From assembly GCF_004364125.1 (NCBI RefSeq), contig NZ_SNZV01000006.1:248001-312000 (forward strand): a stretch of DNA of 64,000 nucleotides, written 5' to 3'. Below the pieces are notes generated by a model, which saw only the letters and a program-made list of their open reading frames with translations, made no database searches and was not told the DNA's origin. Shown one piece after another: positions 15,202 through 24,035 of this stretch; positions within the stretch are counted from its first letter, which is position 1; each line of letters starts with the position of its first letter. The translations under genes were made by a program, and so were the position numbers. This stretch comes from Sphingobacterium paludis. Lineage in GTDB: Bacteria; Bacteroidota; Bacteroidia; Sphingobacteriales; Sphingobacteriaceae.

Positions 15202-16515
15202 ATGTTATTAGATCGTTCTGAAAGAAGTTTTCCGAGAGTTATCATCATTGGCGGTGGTTTCGGAGGCGTTGAGGCGGCCAAACAGTTCAAGGACAAGGAA
15301 GTTGAAGTTTTATTAATCGATAGAAACAATTTCCATACGTTCCAGCCCCTCATGTACCAAGTTGCTACAGGTACGCTGGCTGCCGATGCAATTTCTTTTC
15401 CCATCCGCAAGATGTTTAAATCGCAGCAAAATTTCAGATTCAGAATGGCCGAAGTGTTAGAAATTAATTCCCAACAAAAGATCGTCAAAACATCTGTCGG
15501 GGATTACGACTACGACTATTTGATCATCGCGACAGGTGCCACGTCAAACTTTTTCGGCAACAAGCAAGTGGAGAAATATGCGCTTCCGATGAAAAGCATC
15601 CATGAAGCGCTAAACATACGAAGCTATGTGCTTCAAAATTTTGAAGAAGCGGTATTGCGTAAGAATGCGCACGATAGGGAGCGATTCCTAAACTTTGTGG
15701 TAGTCGGTGGCGGCCCCACAGGCGTCGAACTATCCGGCGCCATTGCCGAGATTCAATTGCATATGCTAAAGAAAGACTATCCAGAGCTTTCTAAAAGCGA
15801 AATGACCGTATACCTTGTCGAGGGTATGGGAAAAATCTTAGGTGCACTTTCCGAAAAATCGTCGAGAGATGCCGAGCGCTATCTTAAAGAACTGGGTGTA
15901 AAAGTTATGCTAAACACGCAGGTGACAGGATATGATGGCAACACAATCACGCTTTCAAACGGAGAGAGTATCCCGACAAGAACCGTTATTTGGGGAGCAG
16001 GTGTGATGGGTCAATTTCCAGAAGGCATTCACCCTGAAATCATCCAACGTGGAAATCGGATCAAAACGGATGGCCAATGCCGCATTGAGGGTATGGACGG
16101 CGTTTACGCGATTGGCGATGTTGCAGCCATGATTACAGAGCAAACACCACGTGGTTTGCCAGGCGTAGCACCCGCAGCCCAGCAGCAAGGAAAATACGTA
16201 AGCAAGCATATTTTAAATAGCATGAATGGGCAAGGCTCACCAGACTTCAGCTATTTCGACAAGGGGTCTATGGCCACCGTCGGCCGGAATCGCGCCGTCG
16301 TCGATATGGGTAATTTTCATATGAAAGGATTTTTAGCCTGGATGACTTGGATGTTTGTGCATTTACTTTCTATCTTTGGTTTCCGCAATAAATTGGTCAC
16401 CTTTGTAAACTGGACCATAAAGTTTTTTACTAAAAATAGCGGCATTCGCCTTATCATCAATAAAGCACAGCGACCGGAAGCTAAAAAAGACGAAGAACTG
16501 GCCTATCAAGACTAA
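15202..16515 (+). CDS. ndh: type II NADH dehydrogenase (NDH-2)
   Basis: 437 residues. Non-proton-pumping flavoenzyme passing electrons from NADH to menaquinone at the inner face of the membrane. Seen: FAD motif VIIIGGGFGGVEAAKQF (about 13-29), the NDH-2 signature NFHTFQPLMYQVATGTL, NADH motif VVVGGGPTGVELSGA (about 168-182), YAIGDVAAM, and a hydrophobic C-terminal membrane-binding segment (about 375-400, FLAWMTWMFVHLLSIFGF). It is followed after 5 bases by the PolX gene, so both are probably on one transcript. Confidence 0.95.
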   Translation: MLLDRSERSFPRVIIIGGGFGGVEAAKQFKDKEVEVLLIDRNNFHTFQPLMYQVATGTLAADAISFPIRKMFKSQQNFRFRMAEVLEINSQQKIVKTSVGDYDYDYLIIATGATSNFFGNKQVEKYALPMKSIHEALNIRSYVLQNFEEAVLRKNAHDRERFLNFVVVGGGPTGVELSGAIAEIQLHMLKKDYPELSKSEMTVYLVEGMGKILGALSEKSSRDAERYLKELGVKVMLNTQVTGYDGNTITLSNGESIPTRTVIWGAGVMGQFPEGIHPEIIQRGNRIKTDGQCRIEGMDGVYAIGDVAAMITEQTPRGLPGVAPAAQQQGKYVSKHILNSMNGQGSPDFSYFDKGSMATVGRNRAVVDMGNFHMKGFLAWMTWMFVHLLSIFGFRNKLVTFVNWTIKFFTKNSGIRLIINKAQRPEAKKDEELAYQD

Positions 16516-16520
16516 TCACC

Positions 16521-18200
16521 ATGGAAAATAAAGCAATAGCCAAAGCATTTAAATTGTGCAGCCAATTGATGGAGCTGTTCAACGAAAATCCGTTTCGAAC
16601 CAAAGCGATGGCGTCTGCTTCCTTCAAAATTGATAAGCTCCCCTTCCCCGCCGTAGACGCTAGCTTAGAAGAACTTAGCGAGCAGCCGGGCATTGGAAAA
16701 AGCACAGCAGACAAAGTATTGTCATTGATCCATAATGGCTCTTTCCCTGAGCTTGACAAACTGATCGCTAAAACCCCGACCGGGATTATGGAGATGCTGT
16801 CCATAAAGGGATTAGGGCCAAAAAAGATACAGATTATCTGGCATGATCTGGGTATAGAAACTGTGGGAGAATTGTTATATGCTTGCAATGAAAACAGATT
16901 GGTAGAAGCCAAGGGCTTTGGTTTGAAGACGCAAGAGGAGATTAGAAAGGCGATTGAATTTGCCAATGCAGCGCAGGGCCTTTTTCTTTATGCAAAAGCA
17001 GAAAAGGTAGCCATGCCGTTTATGCAACGTTTAGCCACGACATTTCCAGACGCCATGCATACCTTCACAGGTGAATTTAGGCGTAAATGCGAAATCATCT
17101 CCAGCGTTGATATATTGACCAGCGCACCGATCGCGGAAGTTGCCCAAATGTTGGCAAACGACGACAGCTATACGCTGCTAGAACAATTTGATGCTTCCAT
17201 ACAGTTTACCGATGTATACGCCGGCAAATACCAATTACTTTTCACGTCTGCAAAGGAATTTGCGATTGACCTTTTGATAAGTACGGGTAGCGACGCACAT
17301 CTGCAGCAGCTTAAAGCGTTGCAGGATCCATTACCCAACGGCCAGACAGAAACAGAAATCTACCAAGCGTTGGGCTTAAAGTATATTGCACCCGAACTGC
17401 GGGAAGGGTTGCGGGAAGTACAGTGGGCGAAGGAAGATAAACTGCCAGAACTTATAAATTTTGCTGACCTGAAAGGCACGTTGCATAACCACTCTACCTA
17501 CAGCGATGGCGTCCATTCGCTAGCGCAAATGGCTAGCTATTGTAAAGATCAACTTGGATTGGAATACCTCGGCATATGCGACCATTCGAAAACTGCCGTC
17601 TATGCAAATGGGCTAAGCATCGAACGTTTGGCCGAACAATGGAAAGAGATCGACCTCCTTAACGAGCAATTAGCCCCATTTAAGATTTTTAAAGGCATTG
17701 AGTCGGATATTCTTGCTGATGGATCGTTGGATTATCCAGACGAAATTCTGCAACAATTTGATTTTGTTGTTGCGTCGGTACACAGTAACCTGCGCATGGA
17801 TGAGGAAAAAGCGACGCAACGTCTTATAAAAGCAATCGAAAACCCTTATACCACTATGTTGGGCCATCCCACTGGGCGTTTGCTTCTGAGCCGGGCCGGT
17901 TATCCGCTCGATTTTAAAAAAGTAATTGATGCGTGTGCTGCGCATGCTGTCGTCATTGAAATTAATGCCAATCCACTCCGTTTGGACTTAGACTGGCGCT
18001 GGCAACAATATGCATTGGAAAAAGGGGTTATCCTGTCAGTCAACCCGGATGCCCATCGCACCGAAGGCTTACTAGACATGCATTATGGCATTTATGCGGC
18101 CAGAAAAGGTGGTCTTTCTGCCCCGCATTGTTTGAATGCCTTAACGAAAGATGAAATCGAAACCTATTTTAGTAATCGTAGAAAAAACAATACGAAATAG
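16521..18200 (+). CDS. polX: PolX-family protein: HhH, damaged polymerase core, intact PHP phosphoesterase
   Basis: 559 residues, the usual PolX size. Domains: helix-hairpin-helix region (about 1-145: QPGIGKSTADKVL; IKGLGPKKIQIIW), polymerase beta-like palm (about 165-315), and C-terminal PHP domain (about 318-555). The PHP metal site looks complete: LHNHSTYSDG, CDHSK, GIESDIL, SVHSN, GHPTGR and VNPDAH. The palm is not: the dNTP-binding GS(x)RR motif reads GEFRRK (Glu185 for Ser) and the catalytic GDxD reads SSVD (Ser195 for the first Asp); Asp197 and Asp250 remain. The protein is therefore probably a 3'-5' exonuclease or phosphoesterase with a structural palm. Confidence 0.9.
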   Translation: MENKAIAKAFKLCSQLMELFNENPFRTKAMASASFKIDKLPFPAVDASLEELSEQPGIGKSTADKVLSLIHNGSFPELDKLIAKTPTGIMEMLSIKGLGPKKIQIIWHDLGIETVGELLYACNENRLVEAKGFGLKTQEEIRKAIEFANAAQGLFLYAKAEKVAMPFMQRLATTFPDAMHTFTGEFRRKCEIISSVDILTSAPIAEVAQMLANDDSYTLLEQFDASIQFTDVYAGKYQLLFTSAKEFAIDLLISTGSDAHLQQLKALQDPLPNGQTETEIYQALGLKYIAPELREGLREVQWAKEDKLPELINFADLKGTLHNHSTYSDGVHSLAQMASYCKDQLGLEYLGICDHSKTAVYANGLSIERLAEQWKEIDLLNEQLAPFKIFKGIESDILADGSLDYPDEILQQFDFVVASVHSNLRMDEEKATQRLIKAIENPYTTMLGHPTGRLLLSRAGYPLDFKKVIDACAAHAVVIEINANPLRLDLDWRWQQYALEKGVILSVNPDAHRTEGLLDMHYGIYAARKGGLSAPHCLNALTKDEIETYFSNRRKNNTK

Positions 18201-18231
18201 ACCAGGCTTGTTCGAGTCGATAAGCGCCCAT

Positions 18232-18270
18232 AAAAAAGTCGGAAACATGAATATGTTTCCGACTTTTTTA
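18232..18270. terminator. bidirectional terminator between polX and the M48 protease gene
   Basis: 17-base arms from AAAAAAGTCGGAAACAT to ATGTTTCCGACTTTTTT with a four-base loop; A and T tracts on both sides serve both convergent genes. Confidence 0.9.
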
Positions 18271-18285
18271 TACTGTTATATCCTA

Positions 18286-19089
18286 TTACTTCTTGTAATA
18301 CTGCATAGCTTTAGGAATTAATTTTTGAATATCATTGATACGGCGTGCATCACTGGGGTGGGTACTCAAAAATTCCGGTGTGGAATTTGCCGCTTTCGCA
18401 GAAGCCATCCGTTCCCAAAAGGCAACCGCGCTTTCCGGGTTGTATCCCGCCATCGCCATAAACACCAAACCCAGTTGATCTGCCTCCGACTCGTTACTGC
18501 GCGAATATTTCAACATGGCCAATTGCCCGCCAATACCATACGCGTTGTTAACCAATCCCTGGATCAGCGTATTCTTTCCCGCAGTGGCTACACCAAGAAC
18601 TTGCGCGCCCACCTGCACGGCATACTGATTTGACATCTGCTCCATAGAATGGCGTGCAATAGCGTGCGCAATTTCATGTCCCATAACGGTCGCCAAACCT
18701 GCTTCATTTGCCGTGAAAGGCAAAATACCTGTGTAAACCGCAACCTTACCGCCCGGCATACACCACGCGTTCACGTCGGAACTTTCCACCAAATTAAATT
18801 CCCAATTGAAATTATACTGCTGTGCCAAGCCTTGACTAGCCAGATATTGATTAACCGCTGCCGCGATTTTATTCCCCACATTCTTTACCTGAGCCGCGCT
18901 GGATGTTCCAGTGATGACTTTAGTCGATGATGCATTTAAAAACTCCTTGTAGGCGACCGAGGCCTGCTGTTGGATTTGGTCATCGCTTACTAAGGAAAGC
19001 TGTCTGCGCCCGGAAACGGGTACTGTAGAACAAGACGCTAATGTCGCAGCTAACAACGCCAACGCCGTATATCTAAAAATCTTTTTCAT
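18286..19089 (-). CDS. M48-family metalloprotease, lipoprotein
   Basis: 267 residues from the Met at 19087-19089 (ten codons inside the open frame), chosen because MKKIFRYTALALLAATLASC is a typical lipoprotein signal with lipobox LASC. Zinc motif HEIAH within MGHEIAHAIARHSME, third ligand Glu in SNESEADQLGLVFMAMAGY. Family relatives (LoiP, BepA, YcaL in enteric bacteria) act on misfolded outer membrane proteins from the periplasmic side. Last gene of a nadC-plsY-M48 run on the minus strand. Confidence 0.93.
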   Translation of the reverse strand: MKKIFRYTALALLAATLASCSTVPVSGRRQLSLVSDDQIQQQASVAYKEFLNASSTKVITGTSSAAQVKNVGNKIAAAVNQYLASQGLAQQYNFNWEFNLVESSDVNAWCMPGGKVAVYTGILPFTANEAGLATVMGHEIAHAIARHSMEQMSNQYAVQVGAQVLGVATAGKNTLIQGLVNNAYGIGGQLAMLKYSRSNESEADQLGLVFMAMAGYNPESAVAFWERMASAKAANSTPEFLSTHPSDARRINDIQKLIPKAMQYYKK

Positions 19090-19136
19090 GGTTAAATTGC
19101 TTTTGGCATAATGTTGCAAATCCTATGCCTAAACGC

Positions 19137-19784
19137 CTAACCCTTGCGTTTCTTGAACAAATAAATTTTAGACTCATGCCCCTTTAATAGTCTTTCGATG
19201 TTTTTTTGATGGGTCACAAGAATCAACGCGCAAATAGCAATACCATACAGCACCACCGCGGGAACAGAGGTTTGAAAGATGAAAGCAACCGTGAATGGGA
19301 AAGTAAAACCAGCTAATATAGAACCTAAAGAAACGTAGTGCGTGATCAAAAGCGTTAGCAAAAAAACACTCACACAACACAGCGCTGCAGGCGGATGTAT
19401 AGCAATAACCATCCCGAAAAGGGTAGCTACGCCCTTCCCCCCTCTAAATCCGGCAAAAATAGGAAAGAGATGCCCTAGCACGGCTATCACACCTAAGGCT
19501 AATTGAAAATTTACGAACTGCACAGAATTCGGAATACCAACGATCGTGGAATCGAGTAAATGAGGCAGGTTTGTTGCTGTCCAGCCCTTTAAAATATCGA
19601 CAAACATAACGATAGAGCCGGCTTTTTTACCGAGAACGCGGAAGGTGTTTGTTGCACCGGCATTCCCGCTACCATATTCCCTTACATCAACTCCGTAAAA
19701 AGCACCGCCAAACCAAACTGCCGAAGGGATAGATCCAAAAAGATAAGCTAATATGACTATCCCCACTAAATATATTGAAATCAT
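19137..19784 (-). CDS. plsY: acyl-phosphate:glycerol-3-phosphate acyltransferase
   Basis: 215 residues, integral membrane protein with about five to six hydrophobic helices. It makes lysophosphatidate from acyl-phosphate and glycerol-3-phosphate, the first committed step of phospholipid synthesis. Diagnostic motifs: AYLFGSIPSAVW (N-terminus), the YGSGNAGATNTFRVLGKK loop (about 37-54) and FRGGKGVATLFG (about 119-130). It starts 26 bases after nadC stops. Confidence 0.96.
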   Translation of the reverse strand: MISIYLVGIVILAYLFGSIPSAVWFGGAFYGVDVREYGSGNAGATNTFRVLGKKAGSIVMFVDILKGWTATNLPHLLDSTIVGIPNSVQFVNFQLALGVIAVLGHLFPIFAGFRGGKGVATLFGMVIAIHPPAALCCVSVFLLTLLITHYVSLGSILAGFTFPFTVAFIFQTSVPAVVLYGIAICALILVTHQKNIERLLKGHESKIYLFKKRKG

Positions 19785-19810
19785 ATATGTTTATACCTTC
19801 TGAATAACCA

Positions 19811-20665
19811 TTATAGAACTGTAGCTTTCAAGCTTAAATCCATGCTTTTAACAGAGTGTGTTAGCGCCCCCACCGATATATAGTCGACGCCAGCTCGGCC
19901 GTAGTCGGCAATGGTTGCCAGGGTTATCCCGCCAGATGCTTCGGTGACTAGTCGTCCGTTAACGAGCTCCACCGCTTTACGCACATCATCGGCTGTAAAA
20001 TTATCAAACATCACCCTATCCACCGCTTCATTTGCCAAGACCTCCTCAAGCTCAGCAAAGTTACGTACTTCTATCTCGATCGCTACATCCAAGTTGTTTT
20101 CCGTACGGTATGCATGTGCTTTCTGTATCGCTTGACTGATGCCTCCAGCATAGTCTACATGGTTATCCTTGATCAGGATCATATCATAAAGGCCAAAGCG
20201 GTGGTTCGCCCCTCCACCGATCAATACCGCATCTTTCTCCAAAAAGCGCAATAATGGTGTCGTTTTCCGAGTATCCAGCACCTGGGCATCTGTGCCCTCT
20301 AGTTGCTGGCTATATTCTTTGGTGCGTGTAGCAATGCCCGACATGCGCTGCATCACGTTTAATACCAATCGTTCGGCTTTTAAAATACTGTGAATACTTC
20401 CGTGAACATAGAAGGCAATGTCGCCTGGCTGAACCGCCTGCCCATCATGAAGCCGCACGTCTACCGACAAGGTCGGATCAATCAAACGAAAAATTTCCTC
20501 TGCAACCGCCACTCCCGCCAAAACGCCCGCATCCTTAACCAAAAGCTTCGCATCACCTTGCGCCCGCTCCGATATGGTTGATAATGACGTATAATCACCC
20601 CCCTTAACATCTTCTTCCAGCGCTAACTCAACAAATTTTTTAAGTTTATCCAACTCAACTGCCAT
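19811..20665 (-). CDS. nadC: nicotinate-nucleotide pyrophosphorylase (quinolinate phosphoribosyltransferase)
   Basis: 284 residues. Converts quinolinate and PRPP to nicotinate mononucleotide, CO2 and pyrophosphate in NAD synthesis. Motifs: LEEDVKGGDYTSLST near the N-terminus, the substrate-binding DTRKTTPLLR and GGANHRFGLYDMILIKDNH (about 130-165), AIEIEVRN, and EASGGITLATIADYGRAGVDYISVGALTHS at the end, given here in shorter pieces: EASGGITLATI and VDYISVGALTHS. Likely first gene of a transcript with plsY and the M48 gene; 82 bases separate it from the DUF4783 gene upstream. Confidence 0.97.
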   Translation of the reverse strand: MAVELDKLKKFVELALEEDVKGGDYTSLSTISERAQGDAKLLVKDAGVLAGVAVAEEIFRLIDPTLSVDVRLHDGQAVQPGDIAFYVHGSIHSILKAERLVLNVMQRMSGIATRTKEYSQQLEGTDAQVLDTRKTTPLLRFLEKDAVLIGGGANHRFGLYDMILIKDNHVDYAGGISQAIQKAHAYRTENNLDVAIEIEVRNFAELEEVLANEAVDRVMFDNFTADDVRKAVELVNGRLVTEASGGITLATIADYGRAGVDYISVGALTHSVKSMDLSLKATVL

Positions 20666-20747
20666 GTATCCTATGTAAATATTTAAGCGAAGATGCTCAA
20701 AATAAATTTTATTATAAAATATTAAGCTATTTTTTACGACAAGCTAG

Positions 20748-21152
20748 CTATTCGATTCGCATTTCCACAACTTGGAATTGCTTGTTATTATTGGAAAGCT
20801 TTATAAACACCCGATACGTAGACTTGTTTGTTTTTAAAGAGAAAACAATGTATGAATTTGATGAGTTATTGACGCGCTGCAGCTCTTTGAGGTGTTCGAC
20901 TTTATTGGATCGAAAAAAATCTTCCAGCAAGAGCTCCGCTTGAAATTTTGTGTAGGTGCCATCCTCCCTTTTTACCGATAGGGTCAAGCTATTTGCAAAG
21001 GTGTTGCTCAATTTCTTCGCATGGCCAACCTTCAATGCGGAAGCTACCTCTTCCACGAGCTCGTCAAAGCCAACAAACCAAGGGGCAGAGGCGTGTACCA
21101 ATAAGGATACGCAACACAAAATAACGGTCAAAGTTCGCTTCATCTTCTTCAA
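20748..21152 (-). CDS. DUF4783-like secreted protein
   Basis: 134 residues. A signal peptide is clear (MKKMKRTLTVILCCVSLLVHASA); the mature part is a small alpha+beta domain beginning WFVGFDELVEEVASALKVG and ending KQFQVVEMRIE, which I recognise as the DUF4783 family found in Bacteroidota. That fold resembles NTF2-like domains; function unknown. It is divergent from gpmI and just upstream of nadC on the same strand. Met4 is an alternative start. Confidence 0.75.
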   Translation of the reverse strand: MKKMKRTLTVILCCVSLLVHASAPWFVGFDELVEEVASALKVGHAKKLSNTFANSLTLSVKREDGTYTKFQAELLLEDFFRSNKVEHLKELQRVNNSSNSYIVFSLKTNKSTYRVFIKLSNNNKQFQVVEMRIE

Positions 21153-21211
21153 TACTAACCCTTTTTTACACGCATTTAATATATTATCGTTTTGTTCAAG
21201 ACTTACAGTGC

Positions 21212-21219
21212 CAAAATTA
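21212..21219 (-). promoter_or_regulatory. -7 promoter-like element TAATTTTG for the DUF4783 gene
   Basis: Exact TAnnTTTG on the minus strand, about 60 bases before the start codon. No clear -33 element. Confidence 0.4.
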
Positions 21220-21297
21220 TGCCAATTACGATAGGTAGCCGGTGCGCAATTTTACACAAATAACGCATTGAAATTTAGATATTTTTCCATAAATGGA

Positions 21298-21305
21298 TAT
21301 ATTTG
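21298..21305 (+). promoter_or_regulatory. gpmI promoter, -7 element TATATTTG, abutting a GTG start
   Basis: Exact TAnnTTTG, separated from the GTG at 21309 by only CGT. Predicts a leaderless transcript. Confidence 0.6.
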
Positions 21306-21308
21306 CGT

Positions 21309-22844
21309 GTGAGTAATTCAGAAAACAAAAGAGTAGCGCTATTAATCCTGGATGGTTTAGGATATGGCAAAGACGATAGTTCAAATGCGGTGCGTGCCGC
21401 AAAAACCCCGTTTTTAGATCACTTGTTAAGCACCTATCCGCACGCCAAGGTCGAAGCCTCGGGTGAGGCTGTAGGGCTTCCTGCTGGGCAAATGGGAAAC
21501 TCCGAAGTGGGGCATATGAATCTTGGAGCTGGCCGCGTGGTGTATCAAGAATTAGGACGCATCAACAAAGCAGCAGCCGACGGCGTGTTTAATGAGAACA
21601 CCGTGATTCAACAGGCGTTTGATTATGCTAAATCGAATAACAAGAAGGTGCATTTCATCGGTTTACTCTCCGACGGCGGAGTCCACGCACACATTACCCA
21701 TGTAAAAGCGTTGTGTGATGCCGCGCAACAGGCCAATCTGAAAAATGATCAAGTATTTATTCACGCTTTTATGGACGGGCGTGATACCGATCCAAACGGC
21801 GGGCTAGGTTATGTCCGTGATCTAGAGGCACACCTCACCCACTCGACAGGTCAAATTGCTTCTGCAATAGGCCGCTATTATGCTATGGATAGAGATAATA
21901 GATGGGAACGTGTAAAGGAAGCCTACGATTTATTGACAAAAGCGGTTGGAACATCCACAAATAACCTGCAGCAGGCTATCGAAGACTCCTATGCCGATGG
22001 TGTAACCGATGAGTTTATAAAGCCGATCGTAGTGGTCGATGATGCTGGACAACCGGTAGCTAAAGTTGAGGAAGGTGATGTTGTTTTCTGTTTCAACTTC
22101 CGGACGGATCGCGGTCGCGAGATCACGATTGCGCTTACGCAGGAAGCTTTCCCAGCGTACGACATGACGCCACTACCGCTCTATTACGTGACCATGACAT
22201 CCTATGACGATACGTTTAAGAATGTACATGTAGTTTTCCAAAAAGATAATTTAACCAATACCTTGGGCGAGGCCCTGAGTGATCAGCAAAAAACGCAGGT
22301 GCGTATTGCAGAGACCGAAAAATATCCGCACGTAACGTTCTTCTTTTCGGGCGGGCGGGAAGATGAGTTCGCTGGGGAACGTCGCTTGCTAATCCCTTCA
22401 CCGAAAGTAGCCACCTACGATTTGCAGCCCGAGATGAGCGCATTCGGTATCACAGAAGCTATTTGCAAGGATATCACAGAAAATAAACCCGACTTTATTT
22501 GTCTGAACTTTGCAAATCCCGATATGGTTGGACATACCGGGGTTTTTGAAGCCGTTGTACAGGCTGTGGAAACAGTAGATAGCTGCACGAAAAAGGTCGT
22601 CGAAGTAGGCTTAGCAAACGGCTACTCGTTTATCATCTTGGCAGACCATGGCAACTCAGAATTCATGGTCAATGATGACGGCACACCGAATACAGCGCAT
22701 ACCACAAACCTAGTACCTTGTGTGTTAATAGACGATACGTATACGCATATTAAGGATGGTAAACTTGGCGATATAGCGCCTACCGTATTACGCTTACTTG
22801 GGGCTACGATCCCTTCAGAAATGACTGGAAATGTCTTGGTATAA
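21309..22844 (+). CDS. gpmI: 2,3-bisphosphoglycerate-independent phosphoglycerate mutase
   Basis: 511 residues from the GTG at 21309. Interconverts 3- and 2-phosphoglycerate using two Mn ions. Motifs: LLILDGLGYG (metal Asp), the nucleophile Ser in GQMGNSEVGHMNLGAG, GLLSDGGVHAH, HAFMDGRDTDP, RYYAMDRDNRWERV, LNFANPDMVGHTG, LADHGNSE and TAHTTNLVP. An in-frame TTG two codons upstream lies inside the -7 element and cannot be the start if that promoter is used. The 3' end overlaps the next ORF by 14 bases. Confidence 0.96.
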   Translation: MSNSENKRVALLILDGLGYGKDDSSNAVRAAKTPFLDHLLSTYPHAKVEASGEAVGLPAGQMGNSEVGHMNLGAGRVVYQELGRINKAAADGVFNENTVIQQAFDYAKSNNKKVHFIGLLSDGGVHAHITHVKALCDAAQQANLKNDQVFIHAFMDGRDTDPNGGLGYVRDLEAHLTHSTGQIASAIGRYYAMDRDNRWERVKEAYDLLTKAVGTSTNNLQQAIEDSYADGVTDEFIKPIVVVDDAGQPVAKVEEGDVVFCFNFRTDRGREITIALTQEAFPAYDMTPLPLYYVTMTSYDDTFKNVHVVFQKDNLTNTLGEALSDQQKTQVRIAETEKYPHVTFFFSGGREDEFAGERRLLIPSPKVATYDLQPEMSAFGITEAICKDITENKPDFICLNFANPDMVGHTGVFEAVVQAVETVDSCTKKVVEVGLANGYSFIILADHGNSEFMVNDDGTPNTAHTTNLVPCVLIDDTYTHIKDGKLGDIAPTVLRLLGATIPSEMTGNVLV

Positions 22845-23394
22845 AAGAGATTTAACTCCGTATAAAGCAGCAATGGCCAGTGCCCTTGCTGCTTTGTTCT
22901 TTTCGTGCGCAGAGACGCCGCCTTCTGCTGCGCGAAAGCAAGATACAAGGTTTGATATCCCCGGCTACTTTAAAGCGGAGATTGCGCGCTTGAATCAATC
23001 CCTCCCAACAGTCAACAAAACGGTGGTAAAAGATAGCCTTTCGGAAAGCAAAACACTAAAGATCAGCAATTGGACAGATGAGCTGGCAAGCTTTTCGACG
23101 GTTGACCTGAACAAGCCGGCCTATTCAGGCTTGTTGAAAAAGGATAGTACGGCCAACAAAATTGTATACACAGCCACCGACCCGAAAATAGACATATCGA
23201 AAGTAGAAATTACCTTTACGTCAGAGAATAAGCCAAAGGCTTTTGTTATTGAACGCACCATTAAAAATTCGCTGTACCAAACAAAAGAAGTACTGAAATA
23301 CCAGGCGGATAGCGCATACAGTTTAAACAAAAGTCAATCCGTTTTACTGTTGGGCGATAGGCAATATCAAATTGAAAGCGCCTTTGTCCATTAA
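22831..23394 (+). CDS. uncharacterised lipoprotein
   Basis: 187 residues, function not recognised. The N-terminus MSWYKRDLTPYKAAMASALA followed by ALFFSC forms a lipoprotein signal with Cys26 as the likely lipidation site. The mature part is rich in Lys, Ser and Thr, with alternating hydrophobic positions that suggest beta structure (KIVYTATDPKIDISKVEITF; VLLLGDRQYQIESAF). It starts inside the last codons of gpmI (14-base overlap), so it is probably translated by coupling. Met15 is a less likely start because it would remove the charged N-region. Confidence 0.7.
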   Translation: MSWYKRDLTPYKAAMASALAALFFSCAETPPSAARKQDTRFDIPGYFKAEIARLNQSLPTVNKTVVKDSLSESKTLKISNWTDELASFSTVDLNKPAYSGLLKKDSTANKIVYTATDPKIDISKVEITFTSENKPKAFVIERTIKNSLYQTKEVLKYQADSAYSLNKSQSVLLLGDRQYQIESAFVH

Positions 23395-23497
23395 GCGGAC
23401 GACCCAGAGAGAGAGAGCAATCTTCTTCATGTAAAGAATACTGCCCTTTCTCCAGGTTTTTGCAGGCGATTATCCTGCCCTTACAATCCCTACCAAC

Positions 23498-24028
23498 CTA
23501 CTCGTATCTGGCAAGCGCAATAATGTTATCACTGAAGCGGGTCAACCTACCCAGGCTTTGTAAAAAGTCCAAGCTGATGACAAACGCATAGCCAACAACC
23601 ACACCTTCCAATTTTTCAATAAGCTTGGAGGCCGCAACAACGGTGCCGCCTGTCGCCAATAAGTCGTCATGAATTAAAATGCGACTCCCCGCCGTAAAGG
23701 CATCTTCATGCATTTCAATCGTGGCCTGTCCGTACTCCAACTTATACGATTCGCCAATGGTTTTGGAAGGAAGCTTACCTTGCTTGCGGATCGGAATGAA
23801 AGGGATGTTTAATTTGTTTGCCAACATCATCCCGAATAGGAACCCTCGGCTCTCCACCCCCGCAATGGCGTCTATTTCCAATCCGTTTAAACGATCGACG
23901 AATTCTTCTACGATTGCCGTGCAAAGTTCCTGATTTTGTAAAACGGGAGTAATATCTTTAAAAACTATTCCAGGTTTGGGGAAATCTGGAATATCCCGAA
24001 TCACTGCCTTCAGTTCATCTATTACCAT
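23498..24028 (-). CDS. apt: adenine phosphoribosyltransferase
   Basis: 176 residues, standard. Salvages adenine to AMP with PRPP. Motifs: IPDFPKPGIVFKDITPVLQN (N-terminal part), GVESRGFLFG, the flexible-loop stretch IRKQGKLPSKTI and the PRPP-binding loop ILIHDDLLATGGT (about 118-130). It begins 7 bases after the ComEA-like gene, so the two are co-transcribed, though their functions are unrelated. Confidence 0.97.
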   Translation of the reverse strand: MVIDELKAVIRDIPDFPKPGIVFKDITPVLQNQELCTAIVEEFVDRLNGLEIDAIAGVESRGFLFGMMLANKLNIPFIPIRKQGKLPSKTIGESYKLEYGQATIEMHEDAFTAGSRILIHDDLLATGGTVVAASKLIEKLEGVVVGYAFVISLDFLQSLGRLTRFSDNIIALARYE

Positions 24029-24035
24029 ACTGTTT

